From JOPF133 sp052144935 (lineage in GTDB: Bacteria > Acidobacteriota > Terriglobia > Bryobacterales > Bryobacteraceae), in NCBI GenBank assembly GCA_052144935.1, contig JBKQPR010000084.1:1-57643 (forward strand): a stretch of DNA of 57,643 nucleotides, given 5' to 3'. Positions 18,204-28,066 of this stretch are shown piece after piece (position 1 is the stretch's first letter; the number at the start of each line of letters is the position of its first letter). The notes below the pieces were generated by a model. The model saw only the letters and a list, made by a program, of their open reading frames with translations, had not been told where the DNA came from and did no database searches. The position numbers were made by a program, and so were the translations under genes.

Positions 18204-18387
18204 ATGGCGGGACACGTTGCGCTTGCCGTCAGGCGCGCGCGGCCTCACAGCCGGGCCGGGGTGCATACACGTTTTCGGGACTTCGCGGCTCACCGGCGGC
18301 AACCGCGGGACCCGACTTTCCCGAATCCGGTTACGCACCCGCCGGGTCGCCGTTTCCTCCGCGGGCGGTTTTGCGTAAGATACAGTG

Positions 18388-19503
18388 ATGGACCGCCGCA
18401 CCTTTCTTCAACTCGCCGCCGCACCGGCATTGCTCGGCTCCGATGATGTGCCCTCGTACAAGGTGGTAAGCCCCTACACGGCCGCGAAGAATTCCGGCCT
18501 GCCGGGGCCGTATCGCGGCGCGGTTGCCCGCGTACACTGCGAGAATGTCATCGATGCGGCGACCGAGCGAGTCGATCCAGCGAGTGTAGACAAGATGCTG
18601 TCGGCCGGCATTCGAACGCTCACCGGCGCGAAGGCCGATAAGGACGCGTGGGCCGCCTTCTTTTCACCGAACGACGTTGTCGGGATCAAAGTGAACTGCT
18701 CGGGCGCGCCCGCGATTTGCGCTTCGCCGGAGCTCATCGGCGCGATCGTCAGGAATCTTCTCGCTGTTGGCGTGAAGCCGGACGGCGTCTACATCTACGA
18801 GCGCTTCCTCGACCAGCTCACCAGCGTGCATTACGAGCGCTTTGTGCCGGAAGGCGTGCACATCGTCGCCGTCGAGACGCCTCGAGGTTCGCTGATGGGC
18901 TACGATCCGAAGACTTATGTCGAAGTCAGCTTTTTCGGCGAAGATGACACGCGCTCGAACATGGCGCGGCTCGTCACCGAACGCTTCACCAAGATCGTCA
19001 ATGTCCCGAATGCCAAGGAACACCAGGCGTCGGGCGTCACCGGATGCCTCAAGAACCTCGCGTACGGCGATTTTTCCAACGTCGCGCGGTCCCACATGCG
19101 CGAGAAGACCAACACTCTTTCGTTCATCGGAACACTGGCGGCGGTCGAGCCATTGCGCTCCAAGTGCGTGCTCAACATCATGGATGGCATCCGCGCCATC
19201 TGGCACGGCGGGCCGTTCTCGGAGGACAAAAAGTACCGTTTCTTTCCAAAGCTGATGATGTTCGGCACTGACCCCGTGGCCATAGACCGGTTACTGCTCG
19301 ATCTGATCGAGGAAAAGCGCCTGGCCGAAGGAGCGCCTTCCCTGTGGGACCGCTCGCCCGATAAGATCGACCGCCGCGCGCACCTGGATTATCGCAAGAA
19401 CACGTTTATTCGGGAACCCGGGCACATCGAATATGCCGCCACGAAGTTCGGTCTCGGCGAGTACGACAAGAACCGCATCAAAGTGACGCCGGTGGAGGTC
19501 TGA
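18388..19503 (+). CDS. Tat-exported DUF362 protein
   Basis: About 371 residues, starting at ATG 18388 (a GTG directly upstream at 18385 is an alternative). A twin-arginine signal is present (MDRRTFLQLAAAPALLG). DUF362 segments include DVVGIKVNCSGAP, ELIGAIVRNLLAVGVKPDGVYIYER, IVNVPNAKEHQASGVTGCLKNLAYG, LNIMDGIRAIWHGGP and MFGTDPVAIDRLLLDLIE. No cluster-binding CxxCxxC motif is visible. Its function is unknown. The position next to PIG-L, 180 bases apart on the same strand, suggests the same regulon. Confidence 0.85.
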   Translation: MDRRTFLQLAAAPALLGSDDVPSYKVVSPYTAAKNSGLPGPYRGAVARVHCENVIDAATERVDPASVDKMLSAGIRTLTGAKADKDAWAAFFSPNDVVGIKVNCSGAPAICASPELIGAIVRNLLAVGVKPDGVYIYERFLDQLTSVHYERFVPEGVHIVAVETPRGSLMGYDPKTYVEVSFFGEDDTRSNMARLVTERFTKIVNVPNAKEHQASGVTGCLKNLAYGDFSNVARSHMREKTNTLSFIGTLAAVEPLRSKCVLNIMDGIRAIWHGGPFSEDKKYRFFPKLMMFGTDPVAIDRLLLDLIEEKRLAEGAPSLWDRSPDKIDRRAHLDYRKNTFIREPGHIEYAATKFGLGEYDKNRIKVTPVEV

Positions 19504-19821
19504 CGCTTGCCGCCGCCCGGCTGTTGGAGCAATTGTTGACCGGCTGCGGCGAACCTACAGCCGATGCCGTGAAGTTGATCGAGCCGCGGGTGCCATATCG
19601 CCCCCGATGAAGCCTCGGCCACGCGCAGCCCTGGGCTTACAACCTGCGGAACCGTGGCGTCTGGTGCTGTCGAGGAATGTGCAGCAGGGCTGGTCAAAAT
19701 CGGCGGCCGCTCGGTCGGGCATGCGAGATACTACCGGCTGCTGGCGGCGCATGGCCATCTGGCGCGGCGGCCCGGCGCGGGGGACAAACGCTTGACTTGA
19801 CGCGGAGGGGGCGCCTCTGGA

Positions 19822-19912
19822 CGGTAGGGCAGGCGATTCGCCTTGGCGATCCGCCTGCCCAGGGGCGGGGAGCTTCGCTTGACCATCGGCAGGCGAATCG
19901 CCTGCCCTACCG
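19822..19912. repeat. 22-bp perfect inverted repeat with 47-bp spacer
   Basis: Arms at 19822-19843 and 19891-19912 are exact reverse complements, each containing GGTAGGGCAGGCGA or its complement. The spacer itself repeats GCCTGCCC-type words. It looks like a miniature dispersed palindrome rather than a terminator, as it lies over 300 bases from either gene. Confidence 0.75.
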
Positions 19913-20151
19913 CGCGGCCTTGGACCGGGAGATTCCCGGGCTGGGCAATTGATGCGGGCATGCGGACGGGAAGCCACCCCGCTGGCGGTCCTCTCCAAGG
20001 CCGTTCGATGCGCATGGAACTTACTGTAAGGATGGGACTTGCCGGTTCTGATCTTGTGCGGCAGGGCGAAAGTGTCGCCTGCCAGGCGCGAAGGCGGCTC
20101 CGACGCGCAGAAATGCAGCTCGTGGGATCAAAAAGATGAACCGGATGGTGG

Positions 20152-20179
20152 TTGGTATTTTATGGTTTGGTGGTATGAT
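20152..20179 (+). promoter_or_regulatory. Candidate sigma70 promoter of the TonB-dependent receptor
   Basis: TTGGTA at 20152-20157 and TATGAT at 20174-20179 are separated by 16 bases, in a locally AT-rich stretch. A strong ribosome site, AAGGGGGG at 20197-20204, lies ten bases before the ATG at 20215. Confidence 0.45.
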
Positions 20180-20214
20180 ACTGAAAAACCGCTAATAAGG
20201 GGGGTTTCAAGATC

Positions 20215-23200
20215 ATGTACCGCTTGTCGGCATTTGTGCTGACTTCATTTTTTGCCGCCGGCCTTTACGGCCAGATTGCCACCACCACCTCGCTGGTAGG
20301 AACTGTGACGGACTCCAGCGGAAAGACGGTGCCGGCTGCCAAGGTCACCGCCACCAACGCCGGTACCCACGACATCTACACCGCGACCACCGGTGAGTCG
20401 GGTTATTACAACATCCAGTTCGTCGCCATAGGAGACTACGAAATCAAGGTCGAGCAGCCCGGGTTCGAGACATCCCGCACCACCGGTGTCCACGTCGATA
20501 TCAACCAGGTGGTGCGCACCGACGTCGCCCTGCAGGTGGGCGCGGTCACGCAGTCGGTAACGGTCGAGGCGGCAGCTACGGCCATCAAGACCGACGACGC
20601 CACCGTGTCGGATGTGATCAGCACCCGCGCGGTGGCCGAACTGCCGCTCAGCTTCCACGATCCCATGCAGTTGGCGGTGACAATTCCCACCGTGACGTTG
20701 AACAGCAACTCGCTGACCGGAGTACCGCCGGGGGAGAGATTCAACGGGGCCGGGGCGCGCGAGGTGGATAACAACATGTCGCTCGACGGCATCAGCATCT
20801 TGAACAACCTGATTTCCTCCACGCCCACCCGGCCGATGGTGGAAGCGATTCAGGAGGTGGAAGTTCAGACCGGAACCTATTCCGCCCAGTACGGCGCCTA
20901 CATGGGCGTTCACATCAACTCCATCACCAAGAGCGGCACCAACCAGATTCATGGCAACCTCGTGGAGTTCGTGGAGAACAATAAGCTGAACGCGCGCAAT
21001 TTCTTCACTCTGCCCACGGCGGCGAACCCGAACGCGGTCGTCCCGCCGTACCATCAGAATGATTTCGGGGTGGAATTCGACGGTCCCGTCTTCCTCCCGA
21101 AGGTGTACAACGGCAAGAATAAGACGTTCTTCATGGCGTCGTATGAAGGTTACCGGCTGGACCAGCAGGCCACCTCTCTTTCCACCGAGATTCCGCCGGT
21201 CTTCTTCACCGGCAACTTCTCCAGCGTCTCGAACGTCGTCAAGGATCCTCTGAATGGCAACACGCCCTTCCCGGGCAACATCATTCCCACGAACCGCATT
21301 TCGCCAGTCGCACTCGAGCTGCAGAAGTATTTTCCGGTTCCCAACCTGACGGGATCTGGAGGCTACGCCAGCGATTTATCGGTGCCGGTGCTGACCACCG
21401 TCTCCACCAATCAGACCCTGGACCGCATTGATCAGAACATCGGCGACAAGATCCGCCTCTACGTCCGCGCGTATCATCAGGTCCAGCCGGCGTATGGCGG
21501 CAGCGCGGTTCCGGTCGACGCCAGCACGACGCCCACGATCACGAGCAACTATTCGGTCGGCTATACCCATACCCTAACCCCCAACATGGTGAGCGATTTC
21601 CGCGTGGGCCGATACTTTTTCAACTCGGCCACGGTGAATCCATTCTCCACGGCCGGCAACAAGAACGCCGGGACCGCGCTGGGAATTCCCGGCTATAACG
21701 GCGATTCAGCCTATAACAACCCCGGTATTCCGGATTTCAACGTCACCGGATTCAACGGACTCAGCGAATCGGGGACCAACTGGTATCAGGACGACAGCAC
21801 GAACCAGGTTTCCGAGCAGCTCAGTTGGAACCATGGCTCGCACAACGTAGTTGCCGGATTGGAGTTCAGCCGGCTCGCCACGGGTCGTGCCGCAGTGAAC
21901 AGCGCCCGCGGCGCATTCACCTTTAACGGCACGCTTACCAGCTACGCGCCGGCGGACTTCATTTTGGGAACTCCGCAAACGTTCACCACGCCGGGACCGG
22001 AGGTCCGCGGACGGGTAGCCGAATGGCGCGACGGATTCTTCGTGCAGGATAAATGGCAGATTTCACGGAAACTGACCCTCAACTACGGCCTTCGCTACGA
22101 ATTGCCGACCGTGGCCTATACCATCAACGGCGTCGCCACCGAGCTGAATCCCAACCAGACCGCGCTCGTGGGGGGCACTCCCGGCTACCGGTTCATTGCC
22201 CCCAACCACAACGACTGGGCGCCGCGCCTCGGCCTCGCATATCGCATCACCAATAAATGGGTGTTCCGCGTGGGCGGCGGCATCTACTACAATCCGAACC
22301 AGACCAACAGCTACACGTTCCTGAACACCAATCCCCCTTACACCACTATTCTGACCTGCACCTATACGGTGGGTGGGGGCGGACAAATACCGACGTTGAG
22401 CAATCCCATCGTTCCCGGTGTTTGCCCGACCGCGGCGACCGCAGGCACCATCGTGACCGATCCCTGGCACCAGCCGACGCCGCGCATGAACCAGTGGAGC
22501 GCGGGCTTGGAGCGCCAGCTCTGGAATGGCGGCGGTCTTGAAGTGCAGTACCTCGGCTCCCACTCCTATCACCTGGACCGCAGCTTCTACAACAACACGC
22601 CACTGCTGCCCGGTCCGGGCGCCGTGAATACCCGCCGTCCCAATCCGTTGTTCGGCGTGATCCGCACCATCAACATGGACGAGATCGCCAATTTCGAGAG
22701 CATGACGGTGAATTTCCACCAGCGTTTGAGCCACGGCCTGATGGTCAATGCCAGCTATACCTTGGCCCATGCGCTGGACGTTTCCGACTCGTCCAACGAC
22801 GGCGGAACGCCCCTGGATCCGTACTGGTGGAAGCTCGACTACGGCAACGCTCTCTGGGACATCCGCCAGCGCGTGCTGATTTCGTTCAACTACAACATCC
22901 CGTTCTTCCACACGACCAACCTGCTCGCAAAGGGCGTGTTCACGGGCTGGCAGGCCAACGGCATCGTCACGCTGCAGACCGGCACGCCGTTTAACGTCAC
23001 TACGGGCACCGACACGGCCAACACCTCGTCCAGCGGCACGTACCGGCCAGACCTGGTGTCGGCGCCGAGCGACGATTGCGGACTGGCTCACCTGACCGGG
23101 TGCATCAACTCCGCGGCGTACTCGCTGGCGCCGCTTTATCCCGCCAACCCGACGGGTTACGGCTACGGCGACGAAGCCCGCAATATGCTGCACGGGCCGG

Positions 23201-23406
23201 GCGCGGAGACGGTGAACTTCTCCATGTTCAAGAGCTTCCCGATTCACGAGCGGCTGAGATTCCAGTTCCGCTTCGAGGCCTTCAACCTGTTCAACCACGC
23301 AAACTTCGGCAACCCGAGTGCGACGTTCGCGACGTCGTCGTTCGGCAATATCACCAGCGCCGCGGCCTCCCGCTCGATTCAGTTGGGAGCCAAGCTGATT
23401 TTTTGA
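20215..23406 (+). CDS. Oar-like TonB-dependent outer-membrane receptor
   Basis: A 1063-residue protein: signal peptide (residues 1-20), a carboxypeptidase-regulatory-like Ig domain at ~25-110 (SLVGTVTDSSGKTVPAAKVTATN), a plug domain around 120-270 (MSLDGISILNN, EVQTGTYSAQYGAYMGVHINSITKSGTNQIHGN), then a long 22-strand-type barrel ending in SIQLGAKLIF with the expected terminal aromatic. Acidobacteriota carry many such receptors for oligosaccharide or peptide uptake. Its place in the middle of an exported-enzyme island suggests it imports the substrate of that island. The promoter and strong ribosome site upstream indicate its own transcript. Confidence 0.9.
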   Translation: MYRLSAFVLTSFFAAGLYGQIATTTSLVGTVTDSSGKTVPAAKVTATNAGTHDIYTATTGESGYYNIQFVAIGDYEIKVEQPGFETSRTTGVHVDINQVVRTDVALQVGAVTQSVTVEAAATAIKTDDATVSDVISTRAVAELPLSFHDPMQLAVTIPTVTLNSNSLTGVPPGERFNGAGAREVDNNMSLDGISILNNLISSTPTRPMVEAIQEVEVQTGTYSAQYGAYMGVHINSITKSGTNQIHGNLVEFVENNKLNARNFFTLPTAANPNAVVPPYHQNDFGVEFDGPVFLPKVYNGKNKTFFMASYEGYRLDQQATSLSTEIPPVFFTGNFSSVSNVVKDPLNGNTPFPGNIIPTNRISPVALELQKYFPVPNLTGSGGYASDLSVPVLTTVSTNQTLDRIDQNIGDKIRLYVRAYHQVQPAYGGSAVPVDASTTPTITSNYSVGYTHTLTPNMVSDFRVGRYFFNSATVNPFSTAGNKNAGTALGIPGYNGDSAYNNPGIPDFNVTGFNGLSESGTNWYQDDSTNQVSEQLSWNHGSHNVVAGLEFSRLATGRAAVNSARGAFTFNGTLTSYAPADFILGTPQTFTTPGPEVRGRVAEWRDGFFVQDKWQISRKLTLNYGLRYELPTVAYTINGVATELNPNQTALVGGTPGYRFIAPNHNDWAPRLGLAYRITNKWVFRVGGGIYYNPNQTNSYTFLNTNPPYTTILTCTYTVGGGGQIPTLSNPIVPGVCPTAATAGTIVTDPWHQPTPRMNQWSAGLERQLWNGGGLEVQYLGSHSYHLDRSFYNNTPLLPGPGAVNTRRPNPLFGVIRTINMDEIANFESMTVNFHQRLSHGLMVNASYTLAHALDVSDSSNDGGTPLDPYWWKLDYGNALWDIRQRVLISFNYNIPFFHTTNLLAKGVFTGWQANGIVTLQTGTPFNVTTGTDTANTSSSGTYRPDLVSAPSDDCGLAHLTGCINSAAYSLAPLYPANPTGYGYGDEARNMLHGPGAETVNFSMFKSFPIHERLRFQFRFEAFNLFNHANFGNPSATFATSSFGNITSAAASRSIQLGAKLIF

Positions 23407-23600
23407 CACCCCGATCGTGACGAATCGCGGTCCATCCATGGGCCGCGAGCGCCATACGGCCGAGCGGGAACCGGTTATCGATTCGCGCCGGGCTCAACAC
23501 GTCGTCGTTCGGCAATAGCACCAGCGCAAGCGGAAGTCGCACCATCAGTCGCGGCAGGCGGCACTTCTGATTGCGTGCGCCGATTGTCGATCGGCCCCCC

Positions 23601-24848
23601 TTAGCTCCGGCAGTACTGCGATTCCCGCGAAGCCTGATAGGCGACCGCGAGGTGCGGCGTATCGACACGCGCATGTCCCTTGACACGGGAATCCAGGCAG
23701 CTTTCGAGAATGCCGCTCACCAGCAGCGTCCGCTCCACCGGGTACGGCGCAACGCCGGTTTCGATCATTCGCTCGATTTTGCTAGCCAGGCAAGCCGAAT
23801 AGGTCACGTTGGGATCGGGCGAAAGGAAGAACTGCGTAGCTTGAATTTCCGTTTGCCCCTTCAGCTTTACCGCGAAGTTGAAATCGCCTACGGCATCGGT
23901 CAGCATCAGAAGCGTGGCTTTCAGCCCGTCGCGATATTCGATGAAATACGCCCACGGATTCTTCACCAGCTTGGGAAGGACGCCCGTCCCCACCATGTCC
24001 TGCGTGCGGCCGTCGGTCACCGTGAGCCCCTTCAGATTGTCGCTTCGCGACAGCGCGGAGCGGAGTAACTCCTTCGACCAGCGCCCCTGGTCACCCGCCT
24101 GCCACACGGCGTCGCCTTCGATCAACTGAACGCTCTTCACGCCGCGCTCGCCGCCCTTCCGGCGCTCGAGCATGCACTGCATGGCCTCGAGGGCGTGAAA
24201 ATCCATGGCGTCGGATCCGCCCGTGCCCACCATCAGCGCATCGTCGATCTGGCACCCCAGGGGCAGCTCCAGTTCGGGCAGGCGCCATGTCACCGGCAGC
24301 GACGATCCGGCGAGCATCGGAAATTTGAGCCGCCGCGCCGTGTCCCGCATAGTCTTGGCTTTCTCGAAGTTGTAGGAGAGGTGTTTATCGTTGTACACCG
24401 GAACCGCGCGCCCTTCGGCCTCAAACACCTTCGCGACCTGCTCGAAGAATTCGTAACGAGGATAGAGAATCTGTCCCTTCTCGTTGCGCGGATATTCGCC
24501 GTGCTCGCCAATAATCAGGACCGCATCGACGGCCAGCTTGGATCCGCCGCAGCACACCGCCTCGGCGACCGTCGGATATACCTTGAAGCCGAATTCCTTC
24601 GCGCGAGCCCCGCTCAAATCGTCGGCCGGTTTCTGATCGACGTAAAGCGAGACCACCTGCGTATTGGGCTTGTGCCACTCGCCCTCAAACGGATACCCCA
24701 CGATGAAGCGATCCCCGATATGCTGTGCGTGCGACTGGAGCCTGAAAATGGTTGCGATGATGGCAATGCGCTTCGGCTGGGCCTGCGCCAGCGCCGGAAC
24801 GGCAGCCGCGGTTGCGAGGAATGTTCTGCGGGTGATGCTTCGTACCAT
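23601..24848 (-). CDS. Tat-exported protein of unknown family (tandem paralogue 2)
   Basis: 415 residues from the ATG at 24848. N-terminal twin-arginine signal (SITRRTFLATAAAVPALAQAQ). The mature protein is closely related to its upstream neighbour throughout: YVDQKPADDLS, VDAVLIIGEHGEYPRNEKGQ, LYPRYEFFE, VPVYNDKHLSYN, MLAGSSLPVTWRLP, ALEAMQCMLERRKGGERGVKSVQ, and ARVDTPHLAVAYQ. I do not recognise a characterised family. The conserved GEHG, ER-RKGGE-GVK and DTPHL motifs hint at an enzyme. It starts two bases after the neighbour stops. A longer frame to 25631 is a shadow of that neighbour. Confidence 0.82.
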   Translation of the reverse strand: MVRSITRRTFLATAAAVPALAQAQPKRIAIIATIFRLQSHAQHIGDRFIVGYPFEGEWHKPNTQVVSLYVDQKPADDLSGARAKEFGFKVYPTVAEAVCCGGSKLAVDAVLIIGEHGEYPRNEKGQILYPRYEFFEQVAKVFEAEGRAVPVYNDKHLSYNFEKAKTMRDTARRLKFPMLAGSSLPVTWRLPELELPLGCQIDDALMVGTGGSDAMDFHALEAMQCMLERRKGGERGVKSVQLIEGDAVWQAGDQGRWSKELLRSALSRSDNLKGLTVTDGRTQDMVGTGVLPKLVKNPWAYFIEYRDGLKATLLMLTDAVGDFNFAVKLKGQTEIQATQFFLSPDPNVTYSACLASKIERMIETGVAPYPVERTLLVSGILESCLDSRVKGHARVDTPHLAVAYQASRESQYCRS

Positions 24849-24850
24849 GA

Positions 24851-26056
24851 TCAGGTTCTCCAGAAAGTCGACTCGGCCGGCGCCTGATACTGGATCCCCA
24901 GGTGCGGAGTATCGACCCGGACTTGTCCCGCGTACAGGCTGTCCACGCCGGCCGCCGTCAAGCCAGTCGTCAGCAGCGTCCGTTCGACGGGATAGGTCGG
25001 CTTTCCCGACAGGAACATCCTCTCCACGTTGTTCGACAGAGGGCTGAAGAAATTGGCCAGCGTCGTGCGGCCATCCGGCATCGGCAAATACATTTGCGTG
25101 GAAAATGGTTTCACCACGCCCTCCAGGGACGCCGCGAAGTTGAAGTCGCGCACCAGTCCCCCCATCAGCATCATGGTGCACTTCAGTCCATCGGAGTGTT
25201 CGTAGCGGTAGGCCACCGGATCTCTCACCAGACGGCGCATGTCGTCGAGCGACGGGAAAATATCGTTGAACCCGGCGCGCGCGGGTGTGAGTGTATGGCT
25301 CCGGCAAAGCGCCGCATTCATGAGCTCGCGCGGCCACACGTTGCCTCGGCAAGCGTCCCAGAACTTGTCGCCGCGGTACGCCTGCAGCCACTTCACACCG
25401 GTCTCGCCGCCCTTGCGGCGTTCGACCATGCACTGAATTGTCTCCAGGCCATGAAAGTCGTAGCTGTCGACGCCGCCGTAGCAGATGCACAATGCTTCGC
25501 GCACTCGCGAGCCGGAAGGAAACTCGACGGAGGGGATGCGCCAAGTCACCGGCAGGCTCGATCCGGCCATGAACGCGAATCCCATCTCCTTGGAGGTGTC
25601 GTACATCTGGCGGGCCCACTCCCAGTTCCATGACAGATGCTTGTCGCTGAACACCGGCACGGATCGCCCGCTAGAGCGGAACACCGACACGATCTCCTCG
25701 AAGAACCGGTAGCGCGGATACTGCACCTGGCCTTTGGGCGTCCTGGGATAATTGCCGTGTTCGCCGACCACCACCACGCCATCCACCGCCAGCTTGCCGG
25801 TTCCGCACGTCAGCGCTTCTGCGATGGTCGGGTAAATCTTCATGCCGGGGAAGCGGGCTGCGCGATCGCGGCTCAGATCGTCGGTACCCACCTGGTCAAC
25901 GTACAGCGCGATCAGATCCATCTCCGGATGATGGTACGTGCCATTCCAGCCGTATCCTTCCAGATACCGGTCGATGACGTGCTGCGTGTGCGAATACTTC
26001 CGGTAGACGGTTGTGACCGCGGCAAGCTTCGGACGATTACCAGCCATACAGTCCAC
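24851..26056 (-). CDS. Protein of unknown family (tandem paralogue 1)
   Basis: About 401 residues (ATG at 26056, or ATG at 26047 three codons later). It is a paralogue of the following gene but has no signal peptide: the chain starts directly with KLAAVTTVYRKYSHTQHVIDRYLEG. Shared motifs are VVVVGEHGNYPRTPKGQ, YPRYRFFEE, VFSDKHLSWNW, FMAGSSLPVTWR, METIQC-type ETIQCMVERRKGGETGVKWLQ, and VRVDTPHLGIQYQ. The pair therefore puts one copy in the cytoplasm and one outside, or the start of this one is misjudged. Function unknown. Confidence 0.8.
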   Translation of the reverse strand: MDCMAGNRPKLAAVTTVYRKYSHTQHVIDRYLEGYGWNGTYHHPEMDLIALYVDQVGTDDLSRDRAARFPGMKIYPTIAEALTCGTGKLAVDGVVVVGEHGNYPRTPKGQVQYPRYRFFEEIVSVFRSSGRSVPVFSDKHLSWNWEWARQMYDTSKEMGFAFMAGSSLPVTWRIPSVEFPSGSRVREALCICYGGVDSYDFHGLETIQCMVERRKGGETGVKWLQAYRGDKFWDACRGNVWPRELMNAALCRSHTLTPARAGFNDIFPSLDDMRRLVRDPVAYRYEHSDGLKCTMMLMGGLVRDFNFAASLEGVVKPFSTQMYLPMPDGRTTLANFFSPLSNNVERMFLSGKPTYPVERTLLTTGLTAAGVDSLYAGQVRVDTPHLGIQYQAPAESTFWRT

Positions 26057-26525
26057 TATTATAATCCGCGCGCGGGGCGATTTCAGGTTGAGTCCCTCAA
26101 ATCCCTCAAATCCTCAAATCCCGAGGAACTTCGCATGGCGGCCGGGAACCCGCGTCCGCCACCGGAAATGCTGGGAGGATCGAGGGTGCTGAAGGGCAGG
26201 CAGATTCGCAGACCGGATTTTTGCTTAGCGCGGAGGGCAGCCTGTTTTGCGCGCCCAGCATCGCTCCAGTCGGGGCGGGCGATTCGGAGTCGCCGCGATT
26301 CGGCGTCCCGTGCCGGCAGTGGCGTAGGCACACCGGTTTGCCGAGCGTGGCCGGCCGCCGAAGCGGACGCGCGAAGTCAGCACCGTTTTGCCCCGCGAAC
26401 TTGCTATCCCGAGTTTCTGAAGCGGAACCTGGTGGACGGCCAAACCTAACTGGGCCTGAGAGGGCCGTCGAGAGGGCCGGCTGCGATGCCCCGTCCCTCT
26501 CCGCGCGATCCGCTATAATTCGGCC
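26057..26525. other. Intergenic, no gene seen
   Basis: The divergent spacer between the paralogue pair and the enolase-superfamily gene. Open frames on both strands are long only because of GC content. A short direct repeat of CCCTCAAATC occurs near 26094-26119. Confidence 0.4.
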
Positions 26526-27761
26526 ATGCCGCTCAGCCGTAGATCCTTTGTCTCGCGGTTGCTCGCCTCCCCGCTGGCTGGCGCGTATGCCGCTGCCGCC
26601 CAGACCGCCGCACCGTCGAAGATCACGCGCATCGAAACGGTGTACTGGAAGAGTCGCAACGATGCCCCGTTCTGGCCGCACTGGACCTGGGTCAGGATCG
26701 ATACCGACGCCGGCATTTCGGGCATCGGCGAGACGTATCCGCGCAACCCGGCCGAGGCGGCCGTGGTCCACTCGGTGGCCGGCTCGCTCGTCGGCCGCGA
26801 CCCGCGCGATATCGAGCGGATTTGGGCCGATCTCTACCGTGCTTTCGATTTTCAGGTCGCCGGCGGCGCCGAAATCAGGGCCTTGAGCGCCATCGACCTG
26901 GCCCTGTGGGATCTGCTCGGGAAGCACCTCGGCGCGCCCGTGTACCGGCTCATCGGGGGCAAAGCGAACCCCCGTGTCCGCCTGTACAACACCTGTTTCC
27001 CCTACAAGTACGACTTCAACCGCGAGCCGGAAAAGATCATGCGCGAGCTGATCGAGACGCGCGGTATCAAGGCCATCAAGATCTGGCCGTTCGACGGCGC
27101 GGCCACTCGCAACCGGAACCAGTTCATCACGCCTCAGGACATCGACGAGGCGCTCCAGCCGGTACGCAAGCTGCGCGACACCTTCGGTTCGGATATCGAT
27201 ATCGCCGTGGAGTTCCACGCGCAATGGAACGTCACCTCCGCGATTCGCATTGCGCACGCTCTAGAGCCCTACCGGCCGATGTGGCTCGAAGATATGCTGA
27301 TGCCCGGCAATTATCTGCAGTATCACGAGCTGGCGGCTGCCACCAGCCTGCCGCTGATCGCCGGGGAACGGATGGCGGGCAAGCTGCAATTCGAGCAACT
27401 GCTGGAATCTCGCACCGTCAAGTACGTGATGTTCGACGTCACCTGGTGCGGGGGTTTGACCGAGGCCCGCAAGATTGCCGGCATGGCGGACGCCTTCGAG
27501 CTGCCCATCGCGCCGCATACGGCCGGCGGGCCTCTGCTGTTCTACGCCACCACCCACCTTTCGACCGCATCGCCCAACGTGTGGATCCAAGAGAGCTGCC
27601 AGCGGTTTTACGAGCGCGATTGGCCGGCCATGCTGGAGAATCCCATCGTCCCGGACGGCGGATTCATACGCGTGCCCGAGGAAAGCGGCTTCGGCATGCG
27701 GATCAAGCCGGAAGCCTGGAATCACCCCGCGGCAGTCCGGCAGGTGAGCGGGTCCAGGTGA
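26526..27761 (+). CDS. Tat-exported enolase-superfamily (mandelate racemase/dehydratase) enzyme
   Basis: A 411-residue protein with a twin-arginine signal (LSRRSFVSRLLASPLAGAYA). The capping domain (ITRIETVYWKS, GISGIGETYPRN, DLALWDLLGKHLGAPVYRLIGG) is followed by a barrel with the lysine strand IKAIKIWPFD, acidic metal ligands in IAVEFHAQW, MWLEDML and IAGERMAG, and a late His in APHTAGGP. This is the mandelate-racemase subgroup, which mostly dehydrates sugar acids; the exact substrate is unknown. Export is unusual for the superfamily and fits the rest of this island. Confidence 0.88.
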   Translation: MPLSRRSFVSRLLASPLAGAYAAAAQTAAPSKITRIETVYWKSRNDAPFWPHWTWVRIDTDAGISGIGETYPRNPAEAAVVHSVAGSLVGRDPRDIERIWADLYRAFDFQVAGGAEIRALSAIDLALWDLLGKHLGAPVYRLIGGKANPRVRLYNTCFPYKYDFNREPEKIMRELIETRGIKAIKIWPFDGAATRNRNQFITPQDIDEALQPVRKLRDTFGSDIDIAVEFHAQWNVTSAIRIAHALEPYRPMWLEDMLMPGNYLQYHELAAATSLPLIAGERMAGKLQFEQLLESRTVKYVMFDVTWCGGLTEARKIAGMADAFELPIAPHTAGGPLLFYATTHLSTASPNVWIQESCQRFYERDWPAMLENPIVPDGGFIRVPEESGFGMRIKPEAWNHPAAVRQVSGSR

Positions 27762-28066
27762 GCGGGCGCAGCCAGCCAACCCCTCCGGGTGTGCAGAATT
27801 TTCCGCCAGCCCAAGAATGGTGGCTCCTGGCAGCAGCAGGCGAAGTACAAGGAATCTGGTGGAACGTGGAGAGCGCGCCGGCCGCGATCGGCGTGCCAAA
27901 AACATCGGCTCTTCGCCAAGAGCAGTATTCTAGCGCCGCGAACGCGGAGCCCCCCCATCGGCGTCCACTACCGGGCTGCTCTTCCGTCTGCCTGCTGTGC
28001 GCTGTGGATTTCGGATCGAAGGCGCTGGCTCGGCGGCCCATCGGGCACATCTGATATAACAACCCC
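27762..28066. other. Intergenic, no gene seen
   Basis: About 305 bases between two rightward genes, with no convincing open frame, hairpin or promoter. Confidence 0.4.

Larger units (their letters stand above)
19504..20214. other. Intergenic, with palindromic element and promoter of the TonB receptor
   Basis: No gene is supported; the open frames on both strands are products of the GC-rich palindrome at 19822-19912. The right end contains a plausible promoter for the receptor gene at 20215. Confidence 0.6.

Noticed and set aside
24849..25631. Extension of the second tandem paralogue to a 676-codon protein
   Set aside because: The added part reads out of frame through the upstream paralogue and is compositionally random; the Tat signal marks the true start at 24848.
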